Source: Campylobacteraceae bacterium
GTDB taxonomy: Bacteria > Campylobacterota > Campylobacteria > Campylobacterales > Sulfurovaceae
Direction: 5' to 3'
NCBI GenBank assembly: GCA_027056615.1
Contig: JALUKJ010000286.1
Span: 1-23,734 of the forward strand
Length of the DNA: 23,734 nucleotides
This document shows, one piece after another, positions 1 to 7,858 of this stretch (its first letter is position 1; each line of letters opens with the position of its first letter). A model generated the notes under the pieces. The model was not told the origin of the DNA, did not search any database, and saw only the letters and a list, made by a program, of their open reading frames with translations. The position numbers and the translations under genes are program-made.

Positions 1-2
1 TA

Positions 3-209
3 AAAAGAGGAGAGAACCCACCAAGCTCTAAAGCCATAAATATACTTGTAAAAAAAGCCCAAGAACAGTTAGCTGATTATGAACAAGATGAGCTTGTAAC
101 AACATTTACCAATAAAGGGTTAAAACTCCAAAAGGTAGTTATTGTATTTTATGGGTGGGAGATGGTTTATTGTCAGAAGTCAACTTTAGGAGAGAAGATT
201 GAAAAATAA
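3..209 (+). CDS. C-terminal end of a probable PD-(D/E)XK nuclease-type protein (5' end outside window)
   Basis: An open frame runs from the window edge to a TAA at 207-209, giving about 68 residues. It includes a helix-like stretch AQEQLADYEQDEL followed by LKLQKVVIVFYGWEMVYC. A 'QL..Y..D' helix followed by a hydrophobic strand ending in F.G is how the PD-(D/E)XK domain at the C-terminus of many AAA-ATPase-like/DUF1703 proteins usually ends, so this is probably a diverged relative of the two ATPase/nuclease genes further right. The catalytic part lies outside the window, so the family assignment is an inference. The last 11 bases overlap the start of the MoxR gene, and its ribosome-binding site lies inside this gene, which suggests co-transcription and coupling. 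Confidence 0.55.
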   Translation, partial: KRGENPPSSKAINILVKKAQEQLADYEQDELVTTFTNKGLKLQKVVIVFYGWEMVYCQKSTLGEKIEK

Positions 210-1122
210 AATAGAAGCAATTAAAAAAGAGATAGCAAAAGCTGTTGTAGGTCAAGAGGAGATGGTTAATGGTCTGTTGATAGGACTCTTTAGTGAGGGG
301 CATATTTTGGTAGAGGGAGTTCCTGGGTTAGCAAAGACTACAACAGTTAAAGCTCTCTCTTCTGCTCTAAATTTAGAGTTTAAAAGGGTACAGTTTACTC
401 CTGACTTGTTACCATCTGACATTATAGGGGCAGAGATATATGACCCAAAAAACAGCTCTTTTAAAATCAAAAAAGGTCCTATCTTTACACAGTTACTACT
501 AGCAGATGAGATAAACCGAAGCCCATCAAAGGTACAATCGGCTCTACTTGAAGCAATGCAGGAGCGACAGGTAACTATTGGGTCTGAAAGTTTTGATTTG
601 CCTCGCCCTTTTATGGTTATGGCAACACAAAACCCACTGGAGCAAGAGGGTGTCTACCGACTTCCAGAAGCTCAACTTGACCGTTTTATGATGAAATTAC
701 ATATAGAACATAACTCCGAAGAGGAGGAGTTGGAGATTATGCGTAGGATTGCAAACAAAAGCTCTCAAGTTATAGCCTCTATTGTAACGGTTAAAGAGTT
801 AGAGACTATTAGCCAAGAGATAAATACTCTACATATTGATGCAGAGGTAGAGAAGTTTATAGTAGCTATTATTCGTGCTACAAGAGATACAAATAAAAGT
901 ATTCGATATGGTGCTTCACCTCGTGCTTCTATTGACCTATATAAAGCTTCTAAAGCACACGCTTATCTGTTAGGTAAAGATTTTGTATCACCTGTAGATG
1001 TGGTAAAGATGGCTTATCCAGTTTTACGTCATAGGGTAGGACTCTCTTATGAAGCGAGAGCCAAAGGGGTAAAGGTAGATGAAGTTTTAAAAGAGATTAT
1101 TGGTGGGGTGGAGATACCTTAG
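199..1122 (+). CDS. MoxR-family AAA+ ATPase
   Basis: A 307-residue cytoplasmic AAA+ chaperone-type ATPase of the MoxR/RavA branch. Visible motifs are Walker A GVPGLAKT (residues 40-47), Walker B LLLADEIN (about 99-106), sensor-1 Asn in MATQNPLEQEG (about 145) with LPEAQLDRF after it, and the C-terminal lid with GASPRAS (about 242). The length is normal for the family. The start is a TTG at 199, supported by AGGAGAG at 188-194. MoxR ATPases usually work with a neighbouring DUF58 and vWA protein to remodel or insert cofactors into protein complexes. Here the DUF58 gene does follow, but after about 290 bases that hold an opposing small gene, and no vWA gene (BatA/BatB type) is present. The target is unknown. 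Confidence 0.93.
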   Translation: MKNKIEAIKKEIAKAVVGQEEMVNGLLIGLFSEGHILVEGVPGLAKTTTVKALSSALNLEFKRVQFTPDLLPSDIIGAEIYDPKNSSFKIKKGPIFTQLLLADEINRSPSKVQSALLEAMQERQVTIGSESFDLPRPFMVMATQNPLEQEGVYRLPEAQLDRFMMKLHIEHNSEEEELEIMRRIANKSSQVIASIVTVKELETISQEINTLHIDAEVEKFIVAIIRATRDTNKSIRYGASPRASIDLYKASKAHAYLLGKDFVSPVDVVKMAYPVLRHRVGLSYEARAKGVKVDEVLKEIIGGVEIP

Positions 1123-1128
1123 GGTAGC

Positions 1129-1302
1129 CTAAATAATTATAGCATGACAACTTGGACAAGCCACTATTTCTGGATGAGCTTGGGAGATACAAGAGGAACT
1201 ACCTTTGAAACATGCAAGAGTAGGTTTCTCTTTTGAGGCACATCCTAAAAAAAGTGTACTAAGTAGCATAGTAGTCGTGAGCGTAAAAATTTTAGTTTTC
1301 AT
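1129..1302 (-). CDS. small cysteine-rich lipoprotein, 57 aa
   Basis: An ATG at 1302 preceded by AAGGA about six bases upstream on the minus strand opens a 57-codon frame ending in TAG at 1129-1131. The product starts with a Lys-containing, hydrophobic signal sequence and a lipobox LFLGC (cleavage before Cys21), so it is probably a lipid-anchored envelope protein with a mature part of only 37 residues. That part holds four more cysteines (31, 38, 49, 52), the last two in CPSCH, just before the C-terminus. CxxCH is the haem c attachment motif, but the chain is far too short for a normal cytochrome c, so zinc or another metal, or disulphides, are alternatives. A possible -10 (TATTAT) lies at 1319-1324. 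I do not recognise a family. It lies antisense between MoxR and DUF58. Confidence 0.68.
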   Translation of the reverse strand: MKTKIFTLTTTMLLSTLFLGCASKEKPTLACFKGSSSCISQAHPEIVACPSCHAIII

Positions 1303-1395
1303 TGGGTTCCTTAAGAAAATAATACTAAAAGTATAGACTTTTTTGGTTAACAGAAAAAGTATGAGATGGTTTACATATGGTTAATTTAAATTTAG

Positions 1396-1405
1396 TAAGG
1401 GGGGG
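1396..1405 (+). promoter_or_regulatory. Ribosome-binding site that favours the 1413 start of the DUF58 gene
   Basis: TAAGGGGGGG lies seven bases before the ATG at 1413. The in-frame upstream ATG at 1377 has no comparable site, and the 12 extra residues it would add do not match the usual N-terminus of the family. Confidence 0.6.
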
Positions 1406-1412
1406 TAATAAA

Positions 1413-2234
1413 ATGAAAGATAGTATTGAAACAATTATTCTAAAAGCTAAAGAGGATGTTTATAGACTTCTTCAAGGTAGTAACTTTTCTAAATTCTTAG
1501 GTCAGGGTTATGATTTCTCTGAACTTAGAACCTATGATAGTTCAGATGATATAAGGCATATATCTTGGATAAACTCTGCAAAATTTGGTGAACCCTATGT
1601 TAAAAAGATGTATGAAGAGAGAGAGCTTAATGTTGTGGTTGCTATGCTGATAGATGGTCGAATGGTTATTTCTAAGAAGCAAGAGGTTATGGCTCAAATT
1701 TTAGCACTTTTGTCCTACTCTGCACTCTATGCTAATGATATATTGCAGAGTTGTTTTTTTATAGGAGATAGTTTTAAACAGAGAGAACCAAGCAAACAGA
1801 TTGAAGAGGTTGAAGCTACACTAAAACAACTTTTAAAAATTGAGCCTTTAGGATTGGCTTTAGATTATGGTCAAATTGGGCAAAGACTTTTAGAGAAAAT
1901 AGAGGAGAAGAGTCTACTCTTTTTAGTAGGAGATTTTTTAGAAGAGATTGACCTCTCTATTTTGGCTCAAAAACATGAAGTCTCTGTTTTAATAGTACGT
2001 GACTCGTGGGAGGAGACTCCTACACAAAAGCCTGAAGTTCAACTTATAAATCCAATTACAAACAAATTACTTTCACAAACACTGTCATCATCAGCCATTA
2101 AGCACTATAAAAAGAAGTTAGAGGAGCATGACCAAAAGCTATATGCTCATTTTAATGAACATAAGATTCGATATGTAAAAATATTATCTAGTGAGGAGAT
2201 TGTTCAAAAGTTAGAGAGTTTATTTTACAATTAA
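1413..2234 (+). CDS. DUF58 domain-containing protein (MoxR partner)
   Basis: A 273-residue protein of the DUF58 family, soluble, with no membrane segment at the front. The diagnostic block is LRTYDSSDDIRHISW (about 38-52), followed by SAKFGEPYVKKMYEERE, which matches the usual 'R.Y..GDD.R.IDW..SAR...P.VK...ERE' pattern. A vWA-like Rossmann domain follows, but the MIDAS site reads DGRMVIS (from D81) rather than DxSxS, so metal binding is probably weak or lost. These proteins are generally encoded beside MoxR ATPases and thought to act with them. The start at 1413 is chosen on the strong ribosome-binding site; ATG 1377 would give 285 residues. Its last 15 bases overlap the convergent DUF1835 gene. 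Confidence 0.88.
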   Translation: MKDSIETIILKAKEDVYRLLQGSNFSKFLGQGYDFSELRTYDSSDDIRHISWINSAKFGEPYVKKMYEERELNVVVAMLIDGRMVISKKQEVMAQILALLSYSALYANDILQSCFFIGDSFKQREPSKQIEEVEATLKQLLKIEPLGLALDYGQIGQRLLEKIEEKSLLFLVGDFLEEIDLSILAQKHEVSVLIVRDSWEETPTQKPEVQLINPITNKLLSQTLSSSAIKHYKKKLEEHDQKLYAHFNEHKIRYVKILSSEEIVQKLESLFYN

Positions 2235-3185
2235 AAGAGAGTTAATTGGTTTTGAAAAGTAGTACTGTTTTAAAGTTTTAGAAGAAATATCCCAACACCA
2301 TAAGTTCTCTAGTGTTAAATGGCAACCTCCAATATAACGGTCGAGGGGCATAATGTCAAACCAAAACCTTTTACCATCAACAAGCTCTCTACCTAAAGAA
2401 GTGATTGTGAGTTTATTATTTATGTCTCTTTTTATAATATTATAGTTCTCAAAATTGTTTAAAATTTTCCAAAAAATAACATTTCCCATAAATTTTCGTT
2501 CTTCAAAACTTTGAGCTTTTTCAAAAATATCTTTGGCTTCATCTATACCATTAGATATAACGAGTAGGGCTTGATACTCTGTACGAGAGAGACCAGCTTT
2601 AGTGTTCGGAAACTCCTCTAACATTCTAAAGATAGCAGATTTTAAAAAAGGTAATATTGAAGTTTGCTTTTTTAGAAGTTTAAACCATGATTTTGGAGTA
2701 GCTTCTCTAAAGGCTAACCATGACTCTTGGGCAATTTTAAAATGTTCTGGGGTAACCTCTCTCTCATAGTGTAATATCTTTTTTATCTGTTGAGATGTTG
2801 ATTCACCTAAGTAGTTATTGCTACAGATGAGTGTGAGTTGTATATCTTTTAAGTTTTTAGATGCAAACCAATCAAGTAGTTGTAAGAGTTGCAGTTGGTC
2901 ATAAAGGTCATGTTCAAACCAAAGTACTATTTTGTTATATTTTTTATATGTTTTAAGTCGATTGTTTCGTTCTCTAAATCTTTCATAAATCTCACTAAAC
3001 TCACCAACTCTATATTCTGAAATAAACTTTGCACGAATAAGTGAAAGCTCCTCTAAAGTGAGTCCAGCAGGAACACTCCCCTCATGTAGGAAGTCTAGCC
3101 AAGGAAGAAAATCTCCTTCAATATCAGCCTTTTTCATAATATTAATACATGCATCACCATTAATAATATTTAATATTCTCTTCAT
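2220..3185 (-). CDS. DUF1835 domain-containing protein
   Basis: A 321-residue protein with the DUF1835 signature: ILNIINGD at the N-terminus (residues 4-11), then LPWLDFLHEGSVPAG (about 27-41), and WFEHDLYDQLQLL (89-101). The C-terminal third is basic and aromatic and may be the separate domain usually found after DUF1835. The molecular function of the family is not known to me; it lacks signal peptide and membrane segments, so it is probably cytoplasmic. The start is fixed by the motif lying right at the N-terminus. There is no Shine-Dalgarno sequence, and a consensus -10 box sits only seven bases upstream, so the mRNA may be leaderless. Its stop lies inside the 3' end of the convergent DUF58 gene. 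Confidence 0.85.
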   Translation of the reverse strand: MKRILNIINGDACINIMKKADIEGDFLPWLDFLHEGSVPAGLTLEELSLIRAKFISEYRVGEFSEIYERFRERNNRLKTYKKYNKIVLWFEHDLYDQLQLLQLLDWFASKNLKDIQLTLICSNNYLGESTSQQIKKILHYEREVTPEHFKIAQESWLAFREATPKSWFKLLKKQTSILPFLKSAIFRMLEEFPNTKAGLSRTEYQALLVISNGIDEAKDIFEKAQSFEERKFMGNVIFWKILNNFENYNIIKRDINNKLTITSLGRELVDGKRFWFDIMPLDRYIGGCHLTLENLWCWDISSKTLKQYYFSKPINSLLIVK

Positions 3186-3191
3186 AAGATT

Positions 3192-3197
3192 ATTATA
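3192..3197 (-). promoter_or_regulatory. Putative -10 box of the DUF1835 gene
   Basis: On the minus strand TATAAT is present, only seven bases ahead of the ATG at 3185. Transcription from it would begin at about the start codon. No clear -35 box was seen; other AT-rich candidates exist further upstream. Confidence 0.4.
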
Positions 3198-3273
3198 CTT
3201 AAAAGAGTTTAATATATAGGTATTATTAAATATTTTTAAATATTAAATATAATTTAGATACAAAATTAGTTTA

Positions 3274-3282
3274 TGCTATAAT
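3274..3282 (+). promoter_or_regulatory. Extended -10 promoter of the ATPase/nuclease-hsdMSR operon
   Basis: TGCTATAAT is a perfect TATAAT preceded by the TGn extension, and ACACAAAAA follows. TTTAGA at 3253-3258 is a possible weak -35. The -10 ends 24 bases before the ATG at 3306. The same block and the same spacing precede the second ATPase copy (13016-13024), which strengthens the call. Confidence 0.65.
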
Positions 3283-3305
3283 ACACAAAAACCAAAAGCA
3301 AAAAG

Positions 3306-4979
3306 ATGAAAAGACTACCCATAGGCATAAGCGACTTTAGAAGAGTAATAATAGACAATAACTATTTTGTAGATAAATCATTAATAATCCAAGAACTAAT
3401 AAACTCAAATGCACAGATAACACTCTTGCCAAGACCAAGACGGTTTGGCAAAACACTTAACCTCTCTATGCTTAAATACTTTTTTGAAAACCAAAAAGAG
3501 AGTGAAGAGCTTTTTAAAGAGTTAAAAATTTATAAAACTAAGGAGTTTAGAGAACATCTAAACCAATACCCTGTAATATTTTTGAGTTTTAAAGATATAA
3601 AAAGCAATAATTTTAAAGATTCACTCAATAAAATAAGTAGCTTAATTAGAGAGGAGTTTGGACGACACAAAGAGGCTATTTTAACTATTATAGAAAGTGT
3701 TAATGATGAAGATAGATATAACTACTATGATATAGTTCAAAGAAGAGCAACTCAAGATATTTATGAAAAGAGCTTAGAACTCCTCTCTACTCTACTTTTT
3801 CAAGCGTATAACCAACAAGTGATAATCTTAATAGATGAGTATGATACTCCAATTCACGCTTCATATTTGCATGGATATTATAATGAATTTATAGAGTTTA
3901 TTAGAAATCTACTTAGTGGAGCATTTAAAGATAATGAGTTTCTATATAGAGGAGTTATTACAGGAATTTTAAGAGTTAGTAGAGAGTCTATTTTTAGTGG
4001 TCTTAACAATATTGCTACCCACTCAATTGTTGATTATGAGTATAGTAATAAGTTTGGATTTACTATTGATGAGACTAAACAGATATTAGCTGATTTTGGA
4101 TTGAGGGATAAGTATGATGAAGTGTGTGATTCTTATAATGGCTATAAGATAGGAGAAGAGACTATTTTTAACCCTTGGTCAATTATAAACTTTGTTGCCG
4201 ATAAAAAACATCGACTCTTGCCATATTGGGCAAATACATCATCAAATGAGCTACTAAAACACCTAATAACCATCTCCTCTTTAAACTTTAAAAAGAGTCT
4301 GGAGCAGTGGCTAAATGGAGAGAGCATAAAAACAGAGATAGATAGCAACATTGTCTTTAGTGAGATAGAGAAAAACGATAAAAATATCTACTCTCTGCTC
4401 TTCTTTAGTGGCTACTTAAAGTGTGTAAATAAGGAGTTAATAGAGAAGAGATACTATTGTGATTTAGCCATTCCAAATCAAGAGGTTAAATATATCTTTA
4501 AAAATATAATATCAAGTTGGTTAAATGAGAGTTTTAGAGATGATAGATTACATACACTCTTAAAAGCTTTAATTGGTGGTGATATAGAGCTTTTTGAAGA
4601 GCTGTTTAGTGAGTTTGTTTTAGAGACTCTATCATTTTATGATGTTAACAAAAAAAATGAAGAGGCAGTTTACCATGCTTTTTTGCTTGGAATTTTAATA
4701 AGTCTTAATGATTATGAGGTAATTTCAAATAGAGAATCAGGAGTTGGAAGAGTTGATATTATTTTACTTCATAAAGAAGAGAAACAAAAACTAGCTATTA
4801 TTATGGAGCTAAAGAGGATTAATAAATTTAGAGAGAAAACAAAAGAGACAGCTCTTGAAAATGCTCTAAAACAGATAGAAGAGAAACAGTATGAGGTTGA
4901 GGTTAAAAAGAGAGGCTATAACAATATTTTAAAGATGGGTGTTGTATTTGATGGTAAGAGGGTTTGGGTTAAAAGATGA
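3306..4979 (+). CDS. AAA-ATPase-like / PD-(D/E)XK nuclease protein, copy 1
   Basis: A 557-residue cytoplasmic protein with the two-part layout of the predicted AAA-ATPase (PF09820-type) plus DUF1703/PD-(D/E)XK (PF08011-type) family. The N-terminus [13 protein letters not shown] and Walker [10 protein letters not shown] (42-50) are typical, and Walker B is VIILIDEYD (172-180). The C-terminal nuclease core shows GRVD (D484) and AIIMELK (E501, K503), with E453/H457 in a preceding helix, so the catalytic residues look intact. The biological role of the family is not established. The last codons overlap the hsdM start (ATGA at 4976-4979), making it the first gene of the restriction-modification operon. 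Copy 2 at 13048 is nearly identical outside residues about 101-168. Family naming is from memory of motifs, not from a search. Confidence 0.88.
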   Translation: MKRLPIGISDFRRVIIDNNYFVDKSLIIQELINSNAQITLLPRPRRFGKTLNLSMLKYFFENQKESEELFKELKIYKTKEFREHLNQYPVIFLSFKDIKSNNFKDSLNKISSLIREEFGRHKEAILTIIESVNDEDRYNYYDIVQRRATQDIYEKSLELLSTLLFQAYNQQVIILIDEYDTPIHASYLHGYYNEFIEFIRNLLSGAFKDNEFLYRGVITGILRVSRESIFSGLNNIATHSIVDYEYSNKFGFTIDETKQILADFGLRDKYDEVCDSYNGYKIGEETIFNPWSIINFVADKKHRLLPYWANTSSNELLKHLITISSLNFKKSLEQWLNGESIKTEIDSNIVFSEIEKNDKNIYSLLFFSGYLKCVNKELIEKRYYCDLAIPNQEVKYIFKNIISSWLNESFRDDRLHTLLKALIGGDIELFEELFSEFVLETLSFYDVNKKNEEAVYHAFLLGILISLNDYEVISNRESGVGRVDIILLHKEEKQKLAIIMELKRINKFREKTKETALENALKQIEEKQYEVEVKKRGYNNILKMGVVFDGKRVWVKR

Positions 4980-7855
4980 AAAAAAATATAATTAAACTCT
5001 CACAGCTTGAAAACTTTTTAATGAAAGCAGCTGATATTTTAAGAGGAAAGATGGACGCTTCTGAATATAAGGAGTTTATCTTTGGAATGCTGTTTTTAAA
5101 AAGAATGTCAGATGTTTTTGACCAGACAAAAGAGCATTTAGCTAAAAATGAATATGGGCATTTAGACAAAGAGTTACTACAAGAGATATTGGAGGACAAA
5201 GATACTTATGGAGATACTTTCTTTGTGCCACCAAGAGCAAGATGGAATGAGGGGTTTATTGATGAGAATGGAGAAGTTCAACCACCCATAAAACATTTAC
5301 AAACCAATATTGGACAGATGCTAAACAAAGCATTAGATGCTATTGAAGAAGCCAATGCAGAAACTTTAGCAGGTGTTTTTAAAGGTCGTATTAACTTTAA
5401 CAAAGAGGTTGATGGTAAGCAGATTGTCAAAAACAGAGACCTTAAAGATATGATTGACCATTTTAATGAATTTCCTGCCTTAATAAATGAAAACTTTGAA
5501 TTTCCTGACCTTTTAGGTGCAGCTTATGAGTACTTGCTAAAACATTTTGCAGATGAAAGTGGAAAAAAAGGTGGACAATTTTATACGCCAAGCACCGTTG
5601 TTAGGCTTTTGGTTCAACTGCTTCAACCAAAAGAGGGAATGTCCATCTATGACCCAACGGCAGGTTCAGGTGGTATGCTTATTCAGTCGCATAACTATAT
5701 TACCGAGCAGGGAGGAGATGCTAACGATTTAGAACTCTTCGGGCAAGAGCTTGACCCTACTGTTGTTGCTATTTGTAAGATGAATATTATTTTGCATAAT
5801 ATCAATAAATACACTATTGAGTATGGCGATACCCTTGCAGAGCCATTAAATGAAAAACATGGGCAACTTATTGATTTTGACAGAGTTATTGCCAATCCAC
5901 CATTTTCACAAAATTATAATAGAGCAGAGATGAAGTATCCTTCTCGTTTTCCTTATGGTTTTACACCTGAAACAGGTAAAAAAGCAGACTTAATGTTTGT
6001 GCAACACATGCTTTCGAGTTGTAAGAAAAAAGGGCGAGTTGTTGTTGTAATGCCTCATGGTGTTCTGTTTAGAGGTGGGCAAGAGAAAGATATTAGAGAA
6101 GGAATGCTAAAAGCTGATATTATAGAAGGCATTATTGGTTTACCCCCACAACTCTTTTATGGTACGGGTATTCCTGCTTGTGTTCTTGTTCTCAATAAAA
6201 ATAAGGCTGAGGAGCTAAAAGACAAAGTGTTTATTGTTAATGCAGATAAAGAGTATGCAGAGGGCAAAAAGCAAAACAGTTTAAGACCTGAAGATGTAGA
6301 GAAGATAGATTTTGTCTTTTCCAATAAAATCGAAGAGGAGAAGTATTCTAAACTGGTTGATGTCTCTACCATTGCTGAAAATGACTACACTTTAAATATA
6401 AGACGATATGTTGATAACACTCCTGAGCCAGAACTTGAAGATGTTAAGGCTCATTTGGTTGGTGGTATTCCTATTAGTGAAATTGAACAAGTACAAAATA
6501 CAATTTGTCAAAAGTTTAGTTATGACGATAATAAGTTATTTAAAGATAAAGATGAAAGATATAAATATTTTACAATATTAGAAAAATCTGAAATTAAAGA
6601 AGATATTGATAATGATAAAAATGTAGTAGAAACATTAAATAATTTAGAGTCACATCTTGCCAACTGGTGGCAATTGGCAAAAGAGGATTTTTCAAAATTA
6701 GCACCCCAAAAAGTAGAAGATAATAGTAGTGTGCATGAACCTATGAGTAGCTATATTGCTCTTAAAGGTGACAAAATCCCCAAAGTTAGAAAAAGACTTT
6801 TAGAGACTATTAAAGAGAAGTTTGTACCTGTAGGGGTTTTAGATAAGTTTCAAGTAGCAGGTGTTTTTGTAAATTGGTGGGACAACATTAAGTACGACCT
6901 AAAGATTATTATGCAAAATGGTTGGGATGCAGGGTTAATTCCTGATGAGTATTTAATCGAAACATATTTTACATCAGAGCAAAGCAACATAGAAAATTTA
7001 GAAATCAAACAAGCAGAGAAAGAGGCTCTTTTTGAGGAGACAATCGAGAGTACCCTTGAACTTTTGGAGCTTGTTGCTGAAGAGGGTGAAGATGGAACAG
7101 AGAAGAAGATAACCAATGCAGATGTAAAATCTGCTCTAAAAGAGAGACTCAAAGAAGAGCTTAAAGCTAAAGAACTTTTAGCTTTTGAGGAAGCAGATAA
7201 GAGCATTAAAGAGTTAGAAAAATCTATTAAAGCGTTAAAAGCAACCATAAAAGAGGAACAAGCTAAATTGGCTCTGAAACTGATTATTAAACGCTATGGA
7301 ACAGAAGCTCAAAAGGCAGAGGGTAAAAAACTATTAGACGATACCAATGCAGAGCTTGAAAAGTTAGATAAAAATATTGAAGCGTTAATCTCCTCTTTTA
7401 AATCTGATTTAGCTGATGTTTCTGACTATAACAAAATAAAAAAGTCGCTTATTTCTCTTGAAAAAAAGCTAAAAAAAGAGAAGGATAAGCCTGAAAAACT
7501 ACAAGCTGTTTTAGAAGCTAAAAAGCAGTTTAAGGAGATAAGCAAACCTTATAATAAAGCACTTAAAAACAAAACTATTATACAAGCAAAATTAAAAAGT
7601 TTAGATAACATCTTAAAAGAGATAGGTGGAGTAATTAGCACACAAGAGGCTCAAACGCTTATTCTCAAAAAGCATTTTGATATTATCAATAACCAACTGC
7701 AACGATATCTCAATGCTGAAAAAAGAGCTTTGATTTCTGCTTATGAAAACCTTTGGGACAAATATGCTCTATCTGCTCAAACTATTGAAGAGAAACGAAC
7801 TGAGACCATGGCTGAACTCAATGCGTTTTTAACTGCTTTGAACTATTTGGATTAG
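4976..7855 (+). CDS. hsdM: Type I restriction-modification methyltransferase subunit HsdM, extended
   Basis: N6-adenine methyltransferase of a type I system; with HsdS it methylates the recognition sequence and with HsdR it forms the restriction complex. The N-terminal helical HsdM_N domain covers about residues 8-150. The SAM-binding motif I is DPTAGSGGM (226-234), preceded by GGQFYTP (199-205), and the catalytic motif IV is NPPF (307-310). At 959 residues it is far longer than usual (about 500). The added part, about 500-959, is rich in Lys/Glu and predicted by eye to be mostly coiled coil, ending in [16 protein letters not shown], which resembles the usual C-terminal helix that binds HsdS. 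The frame is unbroken, so this looks like a true long form and not a fusion artefact. The ATG overlaps the preceding stop by four bases. Confidence 0.95.
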   Translation: MKKNIIKLSQLENFLMKAADILRGKMDASEYKEFIFGMLFLKRMSDVFDQTKEHLAKNEYGHLDKELLQEILEDKDTYGDTFFVPPRARWNEGFIDENGEVQPPIKHLQTNIGQMLNKALDAIEEANAETLAGVFKGRINFNKEVDGKQIVKNRDLKDMIDHFNEFPALINENFEFPDLLGAAYEYLLKHFADESGKKGGQFYTPSTVVRLLVQLLQPKEGMSIYDPTAGSGGMLIQSHNYITEQGGDANDLELFGQELDPTVVAICKMNIILHNINKYTIEYGDTLAEPLNEKHGQLIDFDRVIANPPFSQNYNRAEMKYPSRFPYGFTPETGKKADLMFVQHMLSSCKKKGRVVVVMPHGVLFRGGQEKDIREGMLKADIIEGIIGLPPQLFYGTGIPACVLVLNKNKAEELKDKVFIVNADKEYAEGKKQNSLRPEDVEKIDFVFSNKIEEEKYSKLVDVSTIAENDYTLNIRRYVDNTPEPELEDVKAHLVGGIPISEIEQVQNTICQKFSYDDNKLFKDKDERYKYFTILEKSEIKEDIDNDKNVVETLNNLESHLANWWQLAKEDFSKLAPQKVEDNSSVHEPMSSYIALKGDKIPKVRKRLLETIKEKFVPVGVLDKFQVAGVFVNWWDNIKYDLKIIMQNGWDAGLIPDEYLIETYFTSEQSNIENLEIKQAEKEALFEETIESTLELLELVAEEGEDGTEKKITNADVKSALKERLKEELKAKELLAFEEADKSIKELEKSIKALKATIKEEQAKLALKLIIKRYGTEAQKAEGKKLLDDTNAELEKLDKNIEALISSFKSDLADVSDYNKIKKSLISLEKKLKKEKDKPEKLQAVLEAKKQFKEISKPYNKALKNKTIIQAKLKSLDNILKEIGGVISTQEAQTLILKKHFDIINNQLQRYLNAEKRALISAYENLWDKYALSAQTIEEKRTETMAELNAFLTALNYLD

Positions 7856-7858
7856 ATT

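Noticed and set aside
1322..1334. ATACT-AAA-AGTAT inverted repeat as an operator
   Set aside because: Five-base arms in AT-rich DNA are expected by chance.
6850..7248. Open reading frame of 132 codons on the minus strand inside hsdM
   Set aside because: It is Ser/Leu-rich, lacks a ribosome-binding site and lies antisense to the Lys/Glu-rich coiled-coil region; a shadow of hsdM.
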